41,027 bases of DNA from Actinomycetes bacterium. GTDB lineage: Bacteria; Actinomycetota; Acidimicrobiia; Acidimicrobiales; Ilumatobacteraceae. The notes beneath the pieces were generated by a model, which searched no databases, was not told the origin of the DNA, and worked only from the letters and a program-made list of their open reading frames with translations. Location of the stretch: contig BJFW01000008.1 in the NCBI GenBank assembly GCA_014190095.1, forward strand, positions 1 through 41,027, written 5' to 3'. The position numbers and the translations under genes are program-made. Below, piece after piece: positions 19,346 through 28,730 of the stretch; position 1 is the first letter of the stretch, and every line of letters starts with the position of its first letter.

Positions 19346-19477
19346 AAACATCGCCGTTCACGCAAATGCTCCGCTCGGCAAAAGCCGGCGGAGCACCGAA
19401 AACAGTGGTGCTGCAATGTCCCCCTTGCGGGGCTCTTGCAGACGTCGATTGTGACGCCTCAAACTTTGGCGATGTTT
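19346..19477 (-). promoter_or_regulatory. candidate structured 5' leader RNA of rplC (closing stem plus hairpin arms with alternative pairing)
   Basis: 10-nt perfect inverted repeat 19346-19355 (aaacatcgcc) / 19468-19477 (ggcgatgttt) enclosing hairpins at 19367-19395, 19392-19412, 19411-19441 and 19441-19458. Confidence 0.6.
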
Positions 19478-19562
19478 CCAACTGGATGTCGGACATGTCG
19501 CTAATGCGGAGTTGAAACTCTATCGGCGCAAATTCAGGCTTCCCAACGCCCAAAACAAGGGT

Positions 19563-19577
19563 TTCGGCCAGGCCGAA
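19563..19577 (-). terminator. weak candidate terminator downstream of the HtrA-like gene
   Basis: Inverted repeat ttcggcc-a-ggccgaa, followed on the minus strand by ACCCTTGTTTT; starts about 10 nt beyond the stop. Confidence 0.3.
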
Positions 19578-19586
19578 CGGGGCGAA

Positions 19587-20771
19587 TTAGTCGCCGGTTC
19601 GGGCCACCAATTTGGCCTTCACGGTGATCCGTTTGCCGTCCCGAAGCAGCTCAATTTCGACGGTTTGACCGGGGCTGGCATCGCGAATTGCGGCCACCAG
19701 ACCCGCCTGTCCGTCAATTGGCTCTCCATCAACAGACAGCACAATGTCGCTTTCTCTAATGCCAGCAAGGCTTGCAGGGGAATTTGGCTGGACGCTAGAG
19801 ATAATTGCCCCCTGGCCGCCGTCTGTCCGCTCGGCCAGACCTACCCCCAAAAAACCCTCTTGACGAGCCTGGCCGCCTGCCTGGCTGCGAAGTTGCTCGA
19901 GGACAGGCACGATTTCGTCCACCGCGATGGAAAAGCCCACATTGTTGGCGGCCGAATTGGCGTCGCTCCGAGCCACGGCCGTATTGATGCCAACAACTTC
20001 GCCTCGGAAATTCACCAGTGGTCCACCTGAGTTACCCGAGGAAATCGCAGCATCCGTTTGAATAAGACCATTCAAGGCCCCTGACTCGGTGATGATCGTT
20101 CGCTTCAGTGCAGAAATTATTCCCGAAGTTACCGTTGGTCCGCCATCAAGATCGAGCGCGTAGCCAATGGCAATTACTCCATCACCAATACGAATGGTTC
20201 CTGGTTGCGCAAATGTTGCTGGCTTCAAATCTGTTGCTTCAATCTTCAACAATGCAAGATCGTTACCGGGATCAGACGCCAATACTTTGGCTAGACGTGG
20301 TTCAGTTTCACCAGCAAAACGAACTTTAACTTCGGTTGCATCGGCAACCACGTGCGCGTTGGTCAAGATCTCTCCATCGGCAGTGAGCACCACTCCGGTA
20401 CCCGTGCCCTCACCCGTTGTCATTCCATCATCAATTGAACTTGAAATGGTGACAACACTGTCGGCCATTGCGTTAGCAACCTGCGCAATAACAGTGTCGC
20501 CCACACTTTCATCATCTGGACTTACTTGGCTCGTGACGAGAGGAGAGTTTGATGATTGAATTGAAGAACTTGAACCAAAAGACAGATCCCAATTGTCTGC
20601 GACTTCATTTCCAACAAGTCCACCAACAAAACCAACTACCAAGGTCAACAGCACGCCAATTGTGCGACGTGGTGATTTATTTGACGCACCCTGGGCAGGT
20701 GGAGCCGGTGGTGGGGGCAGCGGTGAACTGAATTCGTTTTCTTCAGGGGACGGGGTCATCCAACTAGTCAT
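19587..20771 (-). CDS. membrane-anchored HtrA/DegP-like S1C serine protease with PDZ domain
   Basis: Pro-rich N-terminus, one TM (IGVLLTLVVGFVGGLVG), triad motifs TNAHVV / DPGNDLALLKI / SSGNSGGPL, PDZ GFLGVGLAE...NSPASLAGIRESDIVLSVDGEPI. Confidence 0.93.
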   Translation of the reverse strand: MTSWMTPSPEENEFSSPLPPPPAPPAQGASNKSPRRTIGVLLTLVVGFVGGLVGNEVADNWDLSFGSSSSIQSSNSPLVTSQVSPDDESVGDTVIAQVANAMADSVVTISSSIDDGMTTGEGTGTGVVLTADGEILTNAHVVADATEVKVRFAGETEPRLAKVLASDPGNDLALLKIEATDLKPATFAQPGTIRIGDGVIAIGYALDLDGGPTVTSGIISALKRTIITESGALNGLIQTDAAISSGNSGGPLVNFRGEVVGINTAVARSDANSAANNVGFSIAVDEIVPVLEQLRSQAGGQARQEGFLGVGLAERTDGGQGAIISSVQPNSPASLAGIRESDIVLSVDGEPIDGQAGLVAAIRDASPGQTVEIELLRDGKRITVKAKLVARTGD

Positions 20772-20834
20772 GACTTTGTTCTATCGCAAAATCAGCAAAG
20801 TAAGCCATCAGAAACATGCATTCTTTACCAATTC

Positions 20835-20863
20835 TTGAAATCGCTCGTTCCGCTTGCCATAAG
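20835..20863 (+). promoter_or_regulatory. candidate sigma70-type promoter for the plus-strand GNAT gene
   Basis: TTGAAA (20835-20840), 17-nt spacer, CATAAG (20858-20863), 17 nt upstream of the GTG start. Confidence 0.3.
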
Positions 20864-20880
20864 CCGCTAAGTTCGCCCAT

Positions 20881-21408
20881 GTGCAAGCACCGCAATCTTC
20901 GATCAAAATTCGTCGCGCCACAGTTGCTGATGCTGCCTCAATTGTAGAAATTTACAACCACGAGGTTCAATTTGAGACCTCAACCTTTGACCTTGTGCCC
21001 CGCACGCTCGATGCACAGCAAGCATGGATCAGCGCTCGCAGTGGTGCATTTTCTGCAATCGTTGCAATTGATGAAACTGACACAGTTGTTGGGTTCGGTG
21101 CTCTAAGCGAATACCGAGATCGTGCTGCATATAAAACCTCGGTAGAAAACTCGGTCTACGTAAAGAGAGATCTTGCGCGCTCAGGAATTGGTCGCTTGAT
21201 TCTGACCAACTTGTTGCAGCAAGCTGCCGACTCTGGTTTTCATTCGGTGATGGCGCGAATCGAAGCGTCAAGCACTGCATCACGTGGACTGCACGAAGCG
21301 TGCGGCTTTACGTTGGTGGGAATTGAGCGTGAAATCGGTCGCAAGTTTGGTCGTTGGCTTGACGTGGCAATAATGCAATGCCTCTTACATGAACAACCCG
21401 GTATCTAA
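20881..21408 (+). CDS. GNAT N-acetyltransferase (phosphinothricin/amino-acid acetyltransferase-like)
   Basis: IRRATVADAASIVEIYNHEV, SVYVKRDLARSGIGRLILTNLLQQA, ARIEASSTASRGLHEACGFTLVGIEREIGRKFGRWLD. GTG start. Confidence 0.88.
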   Translation: MQAPQSSIKIRRATVADAASIVEIYNHEVQFETSTFDLVPRTLDAQQAWISARSGAFSAIVAIDETDTVVGFGALSEYRDRAAYKTSVENSVYVKRDLARSGIGRLILTNLLQQAADSGFHSVMARIEASSTASRGLHEACGFTLVGIEREIGRKFGRWLDVAIMQCLLHEQPGI

Positions 21409-21411
21409 GGA

Positions 21412-22425
21412 CTACCCCAGTAAATCGTTAGTGATTGGTTCACCAACTGCAATATCACGTTTTACTTTCATGCCCGAAATGCGCGAGAAATCATCTGGCG
21501 ATAATCCACCTGCGGGTCGTACCGAGCGAACATTGAGTTCGGTGATCTGATCGCCAGCTTTGATTGCAGTCACTGCTCGCAGTGAACGACGAAATTTCAA
21601 ACTGTTTACTTCAGATGCAGACGGGCCAAAGCGTGCGGTGCCTAATGCACTTGAAGCCTCTCGAATGTCGCGAATCATTGCAGCAAACTCGTGTGGCTCT
21701 AAAGAAAACGCTCCATCTGGGCCACCATCGCTTCGGCGCATAGTGATGTGCTTTTCAATAATGGTTGCACCAAGTGCGACGGCACTAATTGCAGTTACCG
21801 ACGTCATGGTGTGATCTGAAAGTCCAACAGGAATTCCCCACTTTGCGATCATGGTCGGAATTGCAGCCAGATCCATTTCCGAACTATTTGCGGGGTAGGT
21901 GGAGTTGCAACGAAGCACTGAAACTTGCGGCGCACCTGCACCTTGCGCCGCTTTAACCGCAGCATCAATTTCATCCAACGTCGACATACCTGTCGACATA
22001 ATCATTGGCTTGCCCTTTGATGCAACATAACGAATGAGTGGAAGGTCAACTAGTTCGAACGATGCAATTTTGTAGGTCGCAATGTTGAACTTCTCAAGAA
22101 AATCAACAGCAGTGTTATCAAACGGGCTCGATAGCCAATCGATGCCAAGTTTGTTTGCTTCGGCAACCAAGTCACCGGTCCATTCCCAAGGAGTCATCGC
22201 TTCGGCATACAAGTCTGCAAGCTGACGACCGTCCCACAGTGTTCCGCCACTTACGCGGAAGTCGGGGTGATCGGAGCGCACCGTAATGGTCTCTGCCGTG
22301 TAGTGCTGAAACTTCACCGCATCGGCACCGGCTTCGTGAGCGGCATGAATAACTTCAAGTGCCCGAGTTTTGCTACCTCCATGATTGGCAGATAGCTCGG
22401 CAATGACATACACAGGTTTACCCAT
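21412..22425 (-). CDS. pseI: pseudaminic acid synthase (NeuB/PseI family with SAF domain)
   Basis: VIAELSANHGGSKTRALEVIHAAHEAGADAVKFQ, KIASFELVDLPLIRYVASKGKPMIMSTGM, LRCNSTYPANSSEMDL, GLSDHT, EKHITMRRSDGGPDGAFSLEP, C-terminal SAF-like RSLRAVTAIKAGDQIT. Confidence 0.88.
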   Translation of the reverse strand: MGKPVYVIAELSANHGGSKTRALEVIHAAHEAGADAVKFQHYTAETITVRSDHPDFRVSGGTLWDGRQLADLYAEAMTPWEWTGDLVAEANKLGIDWLSSPFDNTAVDFLEKFNIATYKIASFELVDLPLIRYVASKGKPMIMSTGMSTLDEIDAAVKAAQGAGAPQVSVLRCNSTYPANSSEMDLAAIPTMIAKWGIPVGLSDHTMTSVTAISAVALGATIIEKHITMRRSDGGPDGAFSLEPHEFAAMIRDIREASSALGTARFGPSASEVNSLKFRRSLRAVTAIKAGDQITELNVRSVRPAGGLSPDDFSRISGMKVKRDIAVGEPITNDLLG

Positions 22426-22978
22426 TAATGCTCACCCCCTTTTCGCTCAGCTTCTGCAGAACACGTGATTCAGACATATTCCACGACTCACGTGTTAGTT
22501 CAAGTGTAACTACCGACAACATTTCATCACCGCGCTTCACGGCATCGATCTGTAAGCCTGTGCGCACATAGCCAACGCTTTCGTATAGTCCAATTGCATT
22601 TTCGTTCTGTGCAACGGCTTCGCATTTCACAACATCTACGACCAACTCATTGAATGCGTAACGGAACGAGAGCGCGCACGCGGCCTGCGCAACGCCTTTG
22701 CCACGTGCATTCATATCTGCCAAATACATTCCCCACTCACATGAACTTCCTTGGCTGGAAACGCCTGTAAGAAAAACTGAACCTACTGCGACACCATCTG
22801 CAACGATTTTCCAATACACCTTGGACGCATCAGCGAGCATGGCGTCAAACCACGAATTGTGCTCTTCTTCGCCTATCTGATGGTTTGTGTACATCCACTT
22901 CGAAACGGACGGGTCGTTTCTCCACTCGCGAAGTGACAATTTATCGGCAGGCGAAATTCGAACAAGTCCCACAATCAC
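22418..22978 (-). CDS. pseH: GNAT acetyltransferase, PseH-like (UDP-sugar amine N-acetyltransferase)
   Basis: LREWRNDPSVSKWMYTNHQIGEEEHNSWFDAM, VGSVFLTGV, NENAIGLYESVGYVRTG; overlaps both pseG and pseI. Confidence 0.82.
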   Translation of the reverse strand: MIVGLVRISPADKLSLREWRNDPSVSKWMYTNHQIGEEEHNSWFDAMLADASKVYWKIVADGVAVGSVFLTGVSSQGSSCEWGMYLADMNARGKGVAQAACALSFRYAFNELVVDVVKCEAVAQNENAIGLYESVGYVRTGLQIDAVKRGDEMLSVVTLELTRESWNMSESRVLQKLSEKGVSING

Positions 22979-23982
22979 GCGATTGCTCCGAGTTCACGCG
23001 CCACCATGCTTGCGCCATGAGCAACACCCGTGCTTAGGGCTGCACCGCGCATGGCAGAAGTTCCGCTCAAAATGCATGATTGCACTTCGTTCAACACAGC
23101 GTCAATGTTGAACCGAACACGGCAGTCAACGACACGTGTGAATCCAAGTTTCTTTGCTGCATTTGCTGATGCAAACTGATTATCAGCAACAACTAAGCCA
23201 ATTGATGGTGTACCCACTGCACATGCTTCCCACAACGACGAGCCTGCTGCAAGCACGGCAACATGGGCACTCGCCAAACTCGAAACGTAATCCTGCTGTT
23301 CAATCAGAGTTACATTCCCCAACTGATCTGCCAACTTTTGGATGTGTACTCGCTGAGTGTTGGTGTGGCCAACTGCAACGCGGATCTGCAAACCAGTTTC
23401 AGCCAATGCCTCAACAATTGGTGCCGTAAGTCCAAGGAAGTCGGCACCACCCATTGCAACGAACACTTCACCTTCGCGAGACGACAAGTTCATTGCGGCG
23501 ACTTCACGAACTTCTTTGCGCACCATCGCATATTGCAAACCAAGCAAAAGTTTTGGGTTGCCTTGAAGTTGTGCATACATCGATGCAGATGCATGCGGAT
23601 TTTGATTAATCACAGCACTCGGCGTCTGGGCATTCGTTTCTGCATTGTCATCAACTACAGCAAAAGGTGTGCTACTGGCTTCAAGCACTGCAAAAAACTC
23701 GCGGGAAAACTCGTAGCCGTCAACTACAACGATATTGGCATTGCGCTGAAGCACGAATTGAGCGTCTTCACTAGACCGGGGAGCACACGCAAGCTCAACC
23801 AATTCAACGCCACATGATGTGGCGAGCGACTGAAGACTTGGCGCGAGCTCGAAAGAAACGAGCTCGACGCCAAAACCTTCGTCGAGTAACGCCTCACCAA
23901 GCGAAAGTGATCGCATGACATGTCCAACCCCGATAGAGCTGGACGCATCTGCCCGCAGCACTGCAACCTTTCGGTTAACCAT
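22975..23982 (-). CDS. pseG: PseG-like UDP-2,4-diacetamido-2,4,6-trideoxy-beta-L-altropyranose hydrolase
   Basis: LRADASSSIGVGHVMRSLSLGEAL, VVDGYEFS, VFVAMGGADFLGLTAPIVEAL, AVLAAGSSLWEACAVGTPSIGLVVADNQ (GT-B UDP-binding motif). Confidence 0.88.
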   Translation of the reverse strand: MVNRKVAVLRADASSSIGVGHVMRSLSLGEALLDEGFGVELVSFELAPSLQSLATSCGVELVELACAPRSSEDAQFVLQRNANIVVVDGYEFSREFFAVLEASSTPFAVVDDNAETNAQTPSAVINQNPHASASMYAQLQGNPKLLLGLQYAMVRKEVREVAAMNLSSREGEVFVAMGGADFLGLTAPIVEALAETGLQIRVAVGHTNTQRVHIQKLADQLGNVTLIEQQDYVSSLASAHVAVLAAGSSLWEACAVGTPSIGLVVADNQFASANAAKKLGFTRVVDCRVRFNIDAVLNEVQSCILSGTSAMRGAALSTGVAHGASMVARELGAIA

Positions 23983-24032
23983 GTACTACGCACCCTAATT
24001 GAAGGGCGTTTATCGCCTGTGAAGAACTGAAA

Positions 24033-24347
24033 TTAACTGTTCTGCAGCTTGATTTCGATGTCAACGCCAGCAGGCAGTTCAATGCGCTGGAGGCTGTCAA
24101 TGGTCTTCGCGTTTGGTTCCACGATGTCGATGAGACGCTTGTGAATGCGCATTTCGAAATGCTCACGTGAGTCTTTGTCGACGTGTGGTCCACGGATCAC
24201 CGTGTAACGGTGGTTGTCCGTAGGCAACGGAATTGGACCGCGCACTGTCGCGTTGGTTCGAGCAACAGTCTCGACGATCTTCTTTGAAGACTCATCGATG
24301 ATCTGATGATCGAATGCCTTGAGACGGATGCGGATGCTTGATGACAT
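24033..24347 (-). CDS. rpsJ: 30S ribosomal protein S10
   Basis: [39 protein letters not shown]. Confidence 0.98.
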   Translation of the reverse strand: MSSSIRIRLKAFDHQIIDESSKKIVETVARTNATVRGPIPLPTDNHRYTVIRGPHVDKDSREHFEMRIHKRLIDIVEPNAKTIDSLQRIELPAGVDIEIKLQNS

Positions 24348-24368
24348 GAAGTTCAGCCAGTCAGTTCG

Positions 24369-25553
24369 TTATTTGAGGATCTTGACTACGCGACCTGCAC
24401 CAACGGTACGGCCACCTTCACGGATTGCGAAACGAAGACCTTCGTCCATGGCGATTGGCTTGCCCAATTCCACGGTCATCATCACGTTGTCACCAGGCAT
24501 CACCATTTCGGTGCCCTTTGGCAACTCAACGGTTCCGGTTACGTCTGTGGTGCGGAAGAAGAACTGTGGACGGTAGTTGTTGAAGAATGGCTTGTGACGG
24601 CCGCCTTCTTCCTTCGTCAACACGTACACCTGACCTTCGAAGTTGGTGTGAGGTGTGATTGAACCTGGAGCACAAAGCACCTGTCCACGCTCAACGTCTT
24701 CCTTCTTGGTTCCGCGAAGAAGTGCACCAATGTTGTCGCCTGCTTGACCTTCATCGAGCAACTTGCGGAACATTTCAACACCTGTGCAAGTGGTCTTCTG
24801 TGTGTCACGGAGACCAACGATTTCGATGTCGTCACCAGTGTGAACCTTGCCCTGCTCTACCTTGCCGGTTACTACAGTTCCACGACCAGTGATCGTGAAC
24901 ACGTCTTCAATTGGCATGAGGAATGGCTTGTCGAGTTCGCGCTTTGGCTCTGGGATTGAGTCGTCACATGCGCGGATCAAGTTCATGACCTGCTCTTGTG
25001 CTTCTGCATCACCTTGGAGTGCCTTCAACGCTGACACGCGAACTACCGGAGCAGTGTCACCAGGGAACTCGTATGAGTTGAGCAAGTCACGAACTTCAAT
25101 TTCAACGAGTTCGAGGAGCTCTTCGTCTTCCACCATGTCTGCCTTGTTCAAGGCAACAACGATGTATGGAACGCCAACTTGGCGTGCGAGCAACACGTGC
25201 TCACGAGTCTGTGGCATTGGGCCGTCAGTTGCAGCAACCACGAGGATTGCGCCGTCAACCTGAGCAGCACCAGTGATCATGTTCTTGATGTAGTCAGCGT
25301 GACCTGGCATGTCAACGTGTGCGTAGTGGCGCTTCTCTGACTCGTATTCAATGTGCGCGATCGAGATCGTGATACCACGAGCCTTCTCTTCTGGCGCCTT
25401 GTCGATCTGATCAAAAGCGGTTACTTCAGCCAAACCCTTGGTTGCCAAAGTGGCAGAGATGGCTGCAGTCAACGTGGTTTTACCGTGGTCAATGTGACCC
25501 ATGGTTCCAATGTTGACGTGTGGCTTGTTGCGCTCGAATTTTGCCTTTGACAT
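24369..25553 (-). CDS. tuf: elongation factor Tu
   Basis: [48 protein letters not shown]-terminal [15 protein letters not shown]. Confidence 0.99.
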   Translation of the reverse strand: MSKAKFERNKPHVNIGTMGHIDHGKTTLTAAISATLATKGLAEVTAFDQIDKAPEEKARGITISIAHIEYESEKRHYAHVDMPGHADYIKNMITGAAQVDGAILVVAATDGPMPQTREHVLLARQVGVPYIVVALNKADMVEDEELLELVEIEVRDLLNSYEFPGDTAPVVRVSALKALQGDAEAQEQVMNLIRACDDSIPEPKRELDKPFLMPIEDVFTITGRGTVVTGKVEQGKVHTGDDIEIVGLRDTQKTTCTGVEMFRKLLDEGQAGDNIGALLRGTKKEDVERGQVLCAPGSITPHTNFEGQVYVLTKEEGGRHKPFFNNYRPQFFFRTTDVTGTVELPKGTEMVMPGDNVMMTVELGKPIAMDEGLRFAIREGGRTVGAGRVVKILK

Positions 25554-25620
25554 TGCTACTCCTTGTGTTCTTTTCTCTGAATTTGTTCTTTGGTTATGTA
25601 AATCGTGATGCTCGTGTTAG

Positions 25621-27702
25621 CTATTCGCCGCGCACGCGCTTGATAATTTCTTCTGAAACAACCGCCGGCACCTGCTGATAGCTGTGAAATTGCATCGTGT
25701 AGGTTGCCCGACCCTGTGTGCGCGAACGCAGGTCTGTACTGTATCCGAACATTTCCGAAAGCGGAACCTGCGCCTTAATGTTCTGCGCGTTGCCATTGGC
25801 TTCCATGCCCTCAATACGGCCACGGCGGCTGGACAAGTCGCCCATTACGTCGCCCATGTAGTCATCTGGGGTCACTACCTCAACAGCCATGATTGGCTCG
25901 AGGATGATTGGGCCTGCAGCCTGGGCTGCCTTGCGGAACGCCATTTGACCGGCAATTTTGAATGCCATTTCGCTGGAGTCAACGTCGTGGTATTGACCGT
26001 CAACAAGCGACACTTTCACGTCCACTGTTGGGTATCCAGCAAGCACGCCGTTATCGAGCGCTGACTGAATTCCTTGGTTGGTTGGCTGAATGTATTCGCG
26101 AGGAATACGTCCACCAGTGATTTCGTCTTCGAACACATAGCCACCGCCGACGCCGCTTGGCTCGACAGTGATCTTGACAACTGCGAACTGACCCGAACCA
26201 CCCGACTGCTTGATGTGTCGGTATTCCACCGACTCCACCTTCTTGGTGATGGTTTCGCGGTACGCAACTTGTGGCTTACCAACAGTTGCATCCACGCCGA
26301 ATTCGCGCTGCATGCGGTCTACGAGAACTTCAAGGTGCAATTCACCCATTCCCGAAATAACAGTTTGAGCTGTTTCTTCGTCAGTGCGAACACGGAAGGT
26401 TGGGTCTTCGTCTGACAATGACTTGAGCGCTTTGCCCAACTTGTCTTGGTCGGCCTTTGTCTTTGGCTCGATCGCAACGTGAATAACAGGCTCTGGGAAC
26501 TCCATTCGCTCCAAGATGATCGCGTTGCTGCGATCACACAAGGTGTCACCAGTGGTGACTTCCTTGAAACCAAGTCCGGCAACAATGTCACCCGCATAAG
26601 CGGTGTCGATGTCTTCGCGTTGGTTTGCGTGCATCAAGAGCAAACGACCAATGCGCTCACGCTTTTCTTTGGTGGAGTTGTAGCACTCTTCACCTTTTGA
26701 GATTTTTCCTGAGTACACACGGAAGTAGGTAAGGCGACCGAATGGGTCAGCAACGATTTTGAATGCAAGTGCCGAGAATGGCGCTGCGTCGTCTGGCTTA
26801 CGAGTTAAAACTTCATCGCTGTCTGGCTTGAGGCCTTCGGTGTCTGGAATATCGAGAGGGCTTGGCATGTAATCAACAACGGCGTCGAGCATTTGTTGCA
26901 CGCCCTTGTTCTTGAATGCTGAACCACACAAGATTGGAACGAATGAGAATGCAAGAGTTCCCTTACGAATACCTGCACGCAATTCGGCTTCGCCGAGGTC
27001 GCCCTCTTCAAGGTATTTCTCCATGAGTACTTCGTCTTCGCTAGCAACAATGTCAAGCAATTCAGCACGGTATTGCTTTGCCTTCTCAAGGTACTCGGCA
27101 GGAATGTCTACGTCTGAATACTTCGAATCTTTTTCGTCACCGTCCCAGACCACTGCCTTCATCTTCACGATGTCGATGAGGCCCTTGAACTCAGCTTCGC
27201 CACCATAAGGAAGTTGCAAAACGGCAGGAACTGCTTGCAAACGATCCTTAATCATGTCGAGGGTGCGATAGAAGTTTGCACCAGTGCGGTCCATTTTGTT
27301 GATGAAGCACATACGAGGAACTTTGTACTTGTTTGCCTGGCGCCACACAGTTTCGGTCTGTGGCTCCACACCAGCAACTGAGTCAAACACTGCAACTGCA
27401 CCGTCTAGTACGCGCAATGAGCGCTCTACTTCAACCGTGAAGTCCACGTGACCAGGTGTGTCAATGATATTGATGCGATGATCGCGCCAGAACGCTGTGG
27501 TTGCCGCCGAGGTGATGGTGATTCCACGCTCCTGCTCCTGAATCATGTGGTCCATCACGGCTCCACCTTCGTGAACTTCACCGATCTTGTATGTCTTTCC
27601 GGTGTAGTACAAAATGCGCTCTGTCGTTGTTGTTTTACCAGCATCGATGTGGGCCATGATGCCGATATTGCGGTACATGTTCAATGGAAAATCACGTGAC
27701 AT
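25621..27702 (-). CDS. fusA: elongation factor G
   Basis: [74 protein letters not shown]. Confidence 0.99.
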   Translation of the reverse strand: MSRDFPLNMYRNIGIMAHIDAGKTTTTERILYYTGKTYKIGEVHEGGAVMDHMIQEQERGITITSAATTAFWRDHRINIIDTPGHVDFTVEVERSLRVLDGAVAVFDSVAGVEPQTETVWRQANKYKVPRMCFINKMDRTGANFYRTLDMIKDRLQAVPAVLQLPYGGEAEFKGLIDIVKMKAVVWDGDEKDSKYSDVDIPAEYLEKAKQYRAELLDIVASEDEVLMEKYLEEGDLGEAELRAGIRKGTLAFSFVPILCGSAFKNKGVQQMLDAVVDYMPSPLDIPDTEGLKPDSDEVLTRKPDDAAPFSALAFKIVADPFGRLTYFRVYSGKISKGEECYNSTKEKRERIGRLLLMHANQREDIDTAYAGDIVAGLGFKEVTTGDTLCDRSNAIILERMEFPEPVIHVAIEPKTKADQDKLGKALKSLSDEDPTFRVRTDEETAQTVISGMGELHLEVLVDRMQREFGVDATVGKPQVAYRETITKKVESVEYRHIKQSGGSGQFAVVKITVEPSGVGGGYVFEDEITGGRIPREYIQPTNQGIQSALDNGVLAGYPTVDVKVSLVDGQYHDVDSSEMAFKIAGQMAFRKAAQAAGPIILEPIMAVEVVTPDDYMGDVMGDLSSRRGRIEGMEANGNAQNIKAQVPLSEMFGYSTDLRSRTQGRATYTMQFHSYQQVPAVVSEEIIKRVRGE

Positions 27703-27730
27703 GGGGGTTCTTCCTCAGACTTCGGGCTGA

Positions 27731-28201
27731 CTACCAGCGGTAGTGAGCAAACGCCTTGTTCGACTCGGCCATTTTTTGCATGTCGTCACGCTTCTTCATT
27801 GATGCGCCCAAACCATTTGATGCATCAAGCAATTCTGCGGACAGGCACTCAGCCATTGTCTTTTCACGACGAGCGCGTGCATTGTCTACCAACCAACGAA
27901 TGGCAAGCGTTGTTGCGCGGCGTGGTCGAACTTCTACTGGAACTTGGTACGTAGCACCACCAACGCGACGGCTACGAACTTCTAGTGGTGGCTTCACGTT
28001 GTCAATCGCGCGCTTCACAGTTGACAATGGCTCGCTACCAGTCTTAATTTCGATTGCCTTCATCGCTTCGTACACGATTGATTCAGCAGTGCTCTTCTTG
28101 CCGTGCAACATCACTTTGTTGACAACCTGAGTAATGAGCAATGAACGATAAACCGGATCTGGAATCATCTCGCGGCGAGTTGCTGGACCTTTACGTGACA
28201 T
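27731..28201 (-). CDS. rpsG: 30S ribosomal protein S7
   Basis: [64 protein letters not shown]. Confidence 0.98.
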   Translation of the reverse strand: MSRKGPATRREMIPDPVYRSLLITQVVNKVMLHGKKSTAESIVYEAMKAIEIKTGSEPLSTVKRAIDNVKPPLEVRSRRVGGATYQVPVEVRPRRATTLAIRWLVDNARARREKTMAECLSAELLDASNGLGASMKKRDDMQKMAESNKAFAHYRW

Positions 28202-28210
28202 GTGATGTAC

Positions 28211-28579
28211 CTATTTCTTCTTTGCGCCGTAACGGCTACGGGCTTGCTTACGATCTTTAACACCAGCTGCATCAAGTGCGCCGCGAATAACTTTGTAGCG
28301 AACACCTGGTAAGTCACGCACACGACCACCGCGAACCAACACGATGGAGTGCTCTTGCAAGTTGTGTCCTTCGCCTGGAATGTAGGCAGTGATTTCAACT
28401 CCGCTGGTCAAACGAACACGCGCTACCTTACGCAAAGCCGAGTTTGGCTTCTTAGGCGTTGTGGTAAATACGCGTGTGCATACTCCACGTCGCTGTGGTG
28501 ATCCCTTGAGCGCCGGGGTCTTGGTTTTTGTCGACTTGGTGCTACGACCTTGTCGAATCAGCTGCTGAATTGTGGGCAC
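28211..28579 (-). CDS. rpsL: 30S ribosomal protein S12
   Basis: [69 protein letters not shown] start. Confidence 0.99.
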   Translation of the reverse strand: MPTIQQLIRQGRSTKSTKTKTPALKGSPQRRGVCTRVFTTTPKKPNSALRKVARVRLTSGVEITAYIPGEGHNLQEHSIVLVRGGRVRDLPGVRYKVIRGALDAAGVKDRKQARSRYGAKKK

Positions 28580-28665
28580 GCGTTTACCTTTACTGTTGCT
28601 TTCGTACTTGTGGAATCAAGCGCACTGGACAAGCCAAAGCGCGAGACAACGGACTGAAAATCCTA

Positions 28666-28700
28666 CGGTTGCAGGTCGCCATACGGCAACCTGCAAACCG
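28666..28700 (-). terminator. candidate terminator/processing hairpin between rpoC and rpsL
   Basis: cggttgcaggtcgccatacggcaacctgcaaaccg: about 15 bp with one bulge and a 4-nt loop; only a short U-run (ATTTTC) follows on the minus strand, and the gene downstream on the minus strand is not rpsL but the hairpin lies 3' of rpoC. Confidence 0.4.
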
Positions 28701-28730
28701 CTAGACCGTGCGCCCCTTTCAGGGTGCGAA

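Noticed and set aside
19338-19352. ATGTTTAAACAT palindrome upstream of rplC as an operator site
   Set aside because: It overlaps the closing stem of the leader RNA and no regulator or second copy supports an operator call.
23263-23817. 184-aa plus-strand ORF
   Set aside because: Antisense to pseG; no recognisable domain, Cys/His-rich shadow composition.
19280-24032. pse/htrA block as a mobile genomic island
   Set aside because: No integrase, transposase, direct repeats or tRNA insertion site seen; composition shift not measured.
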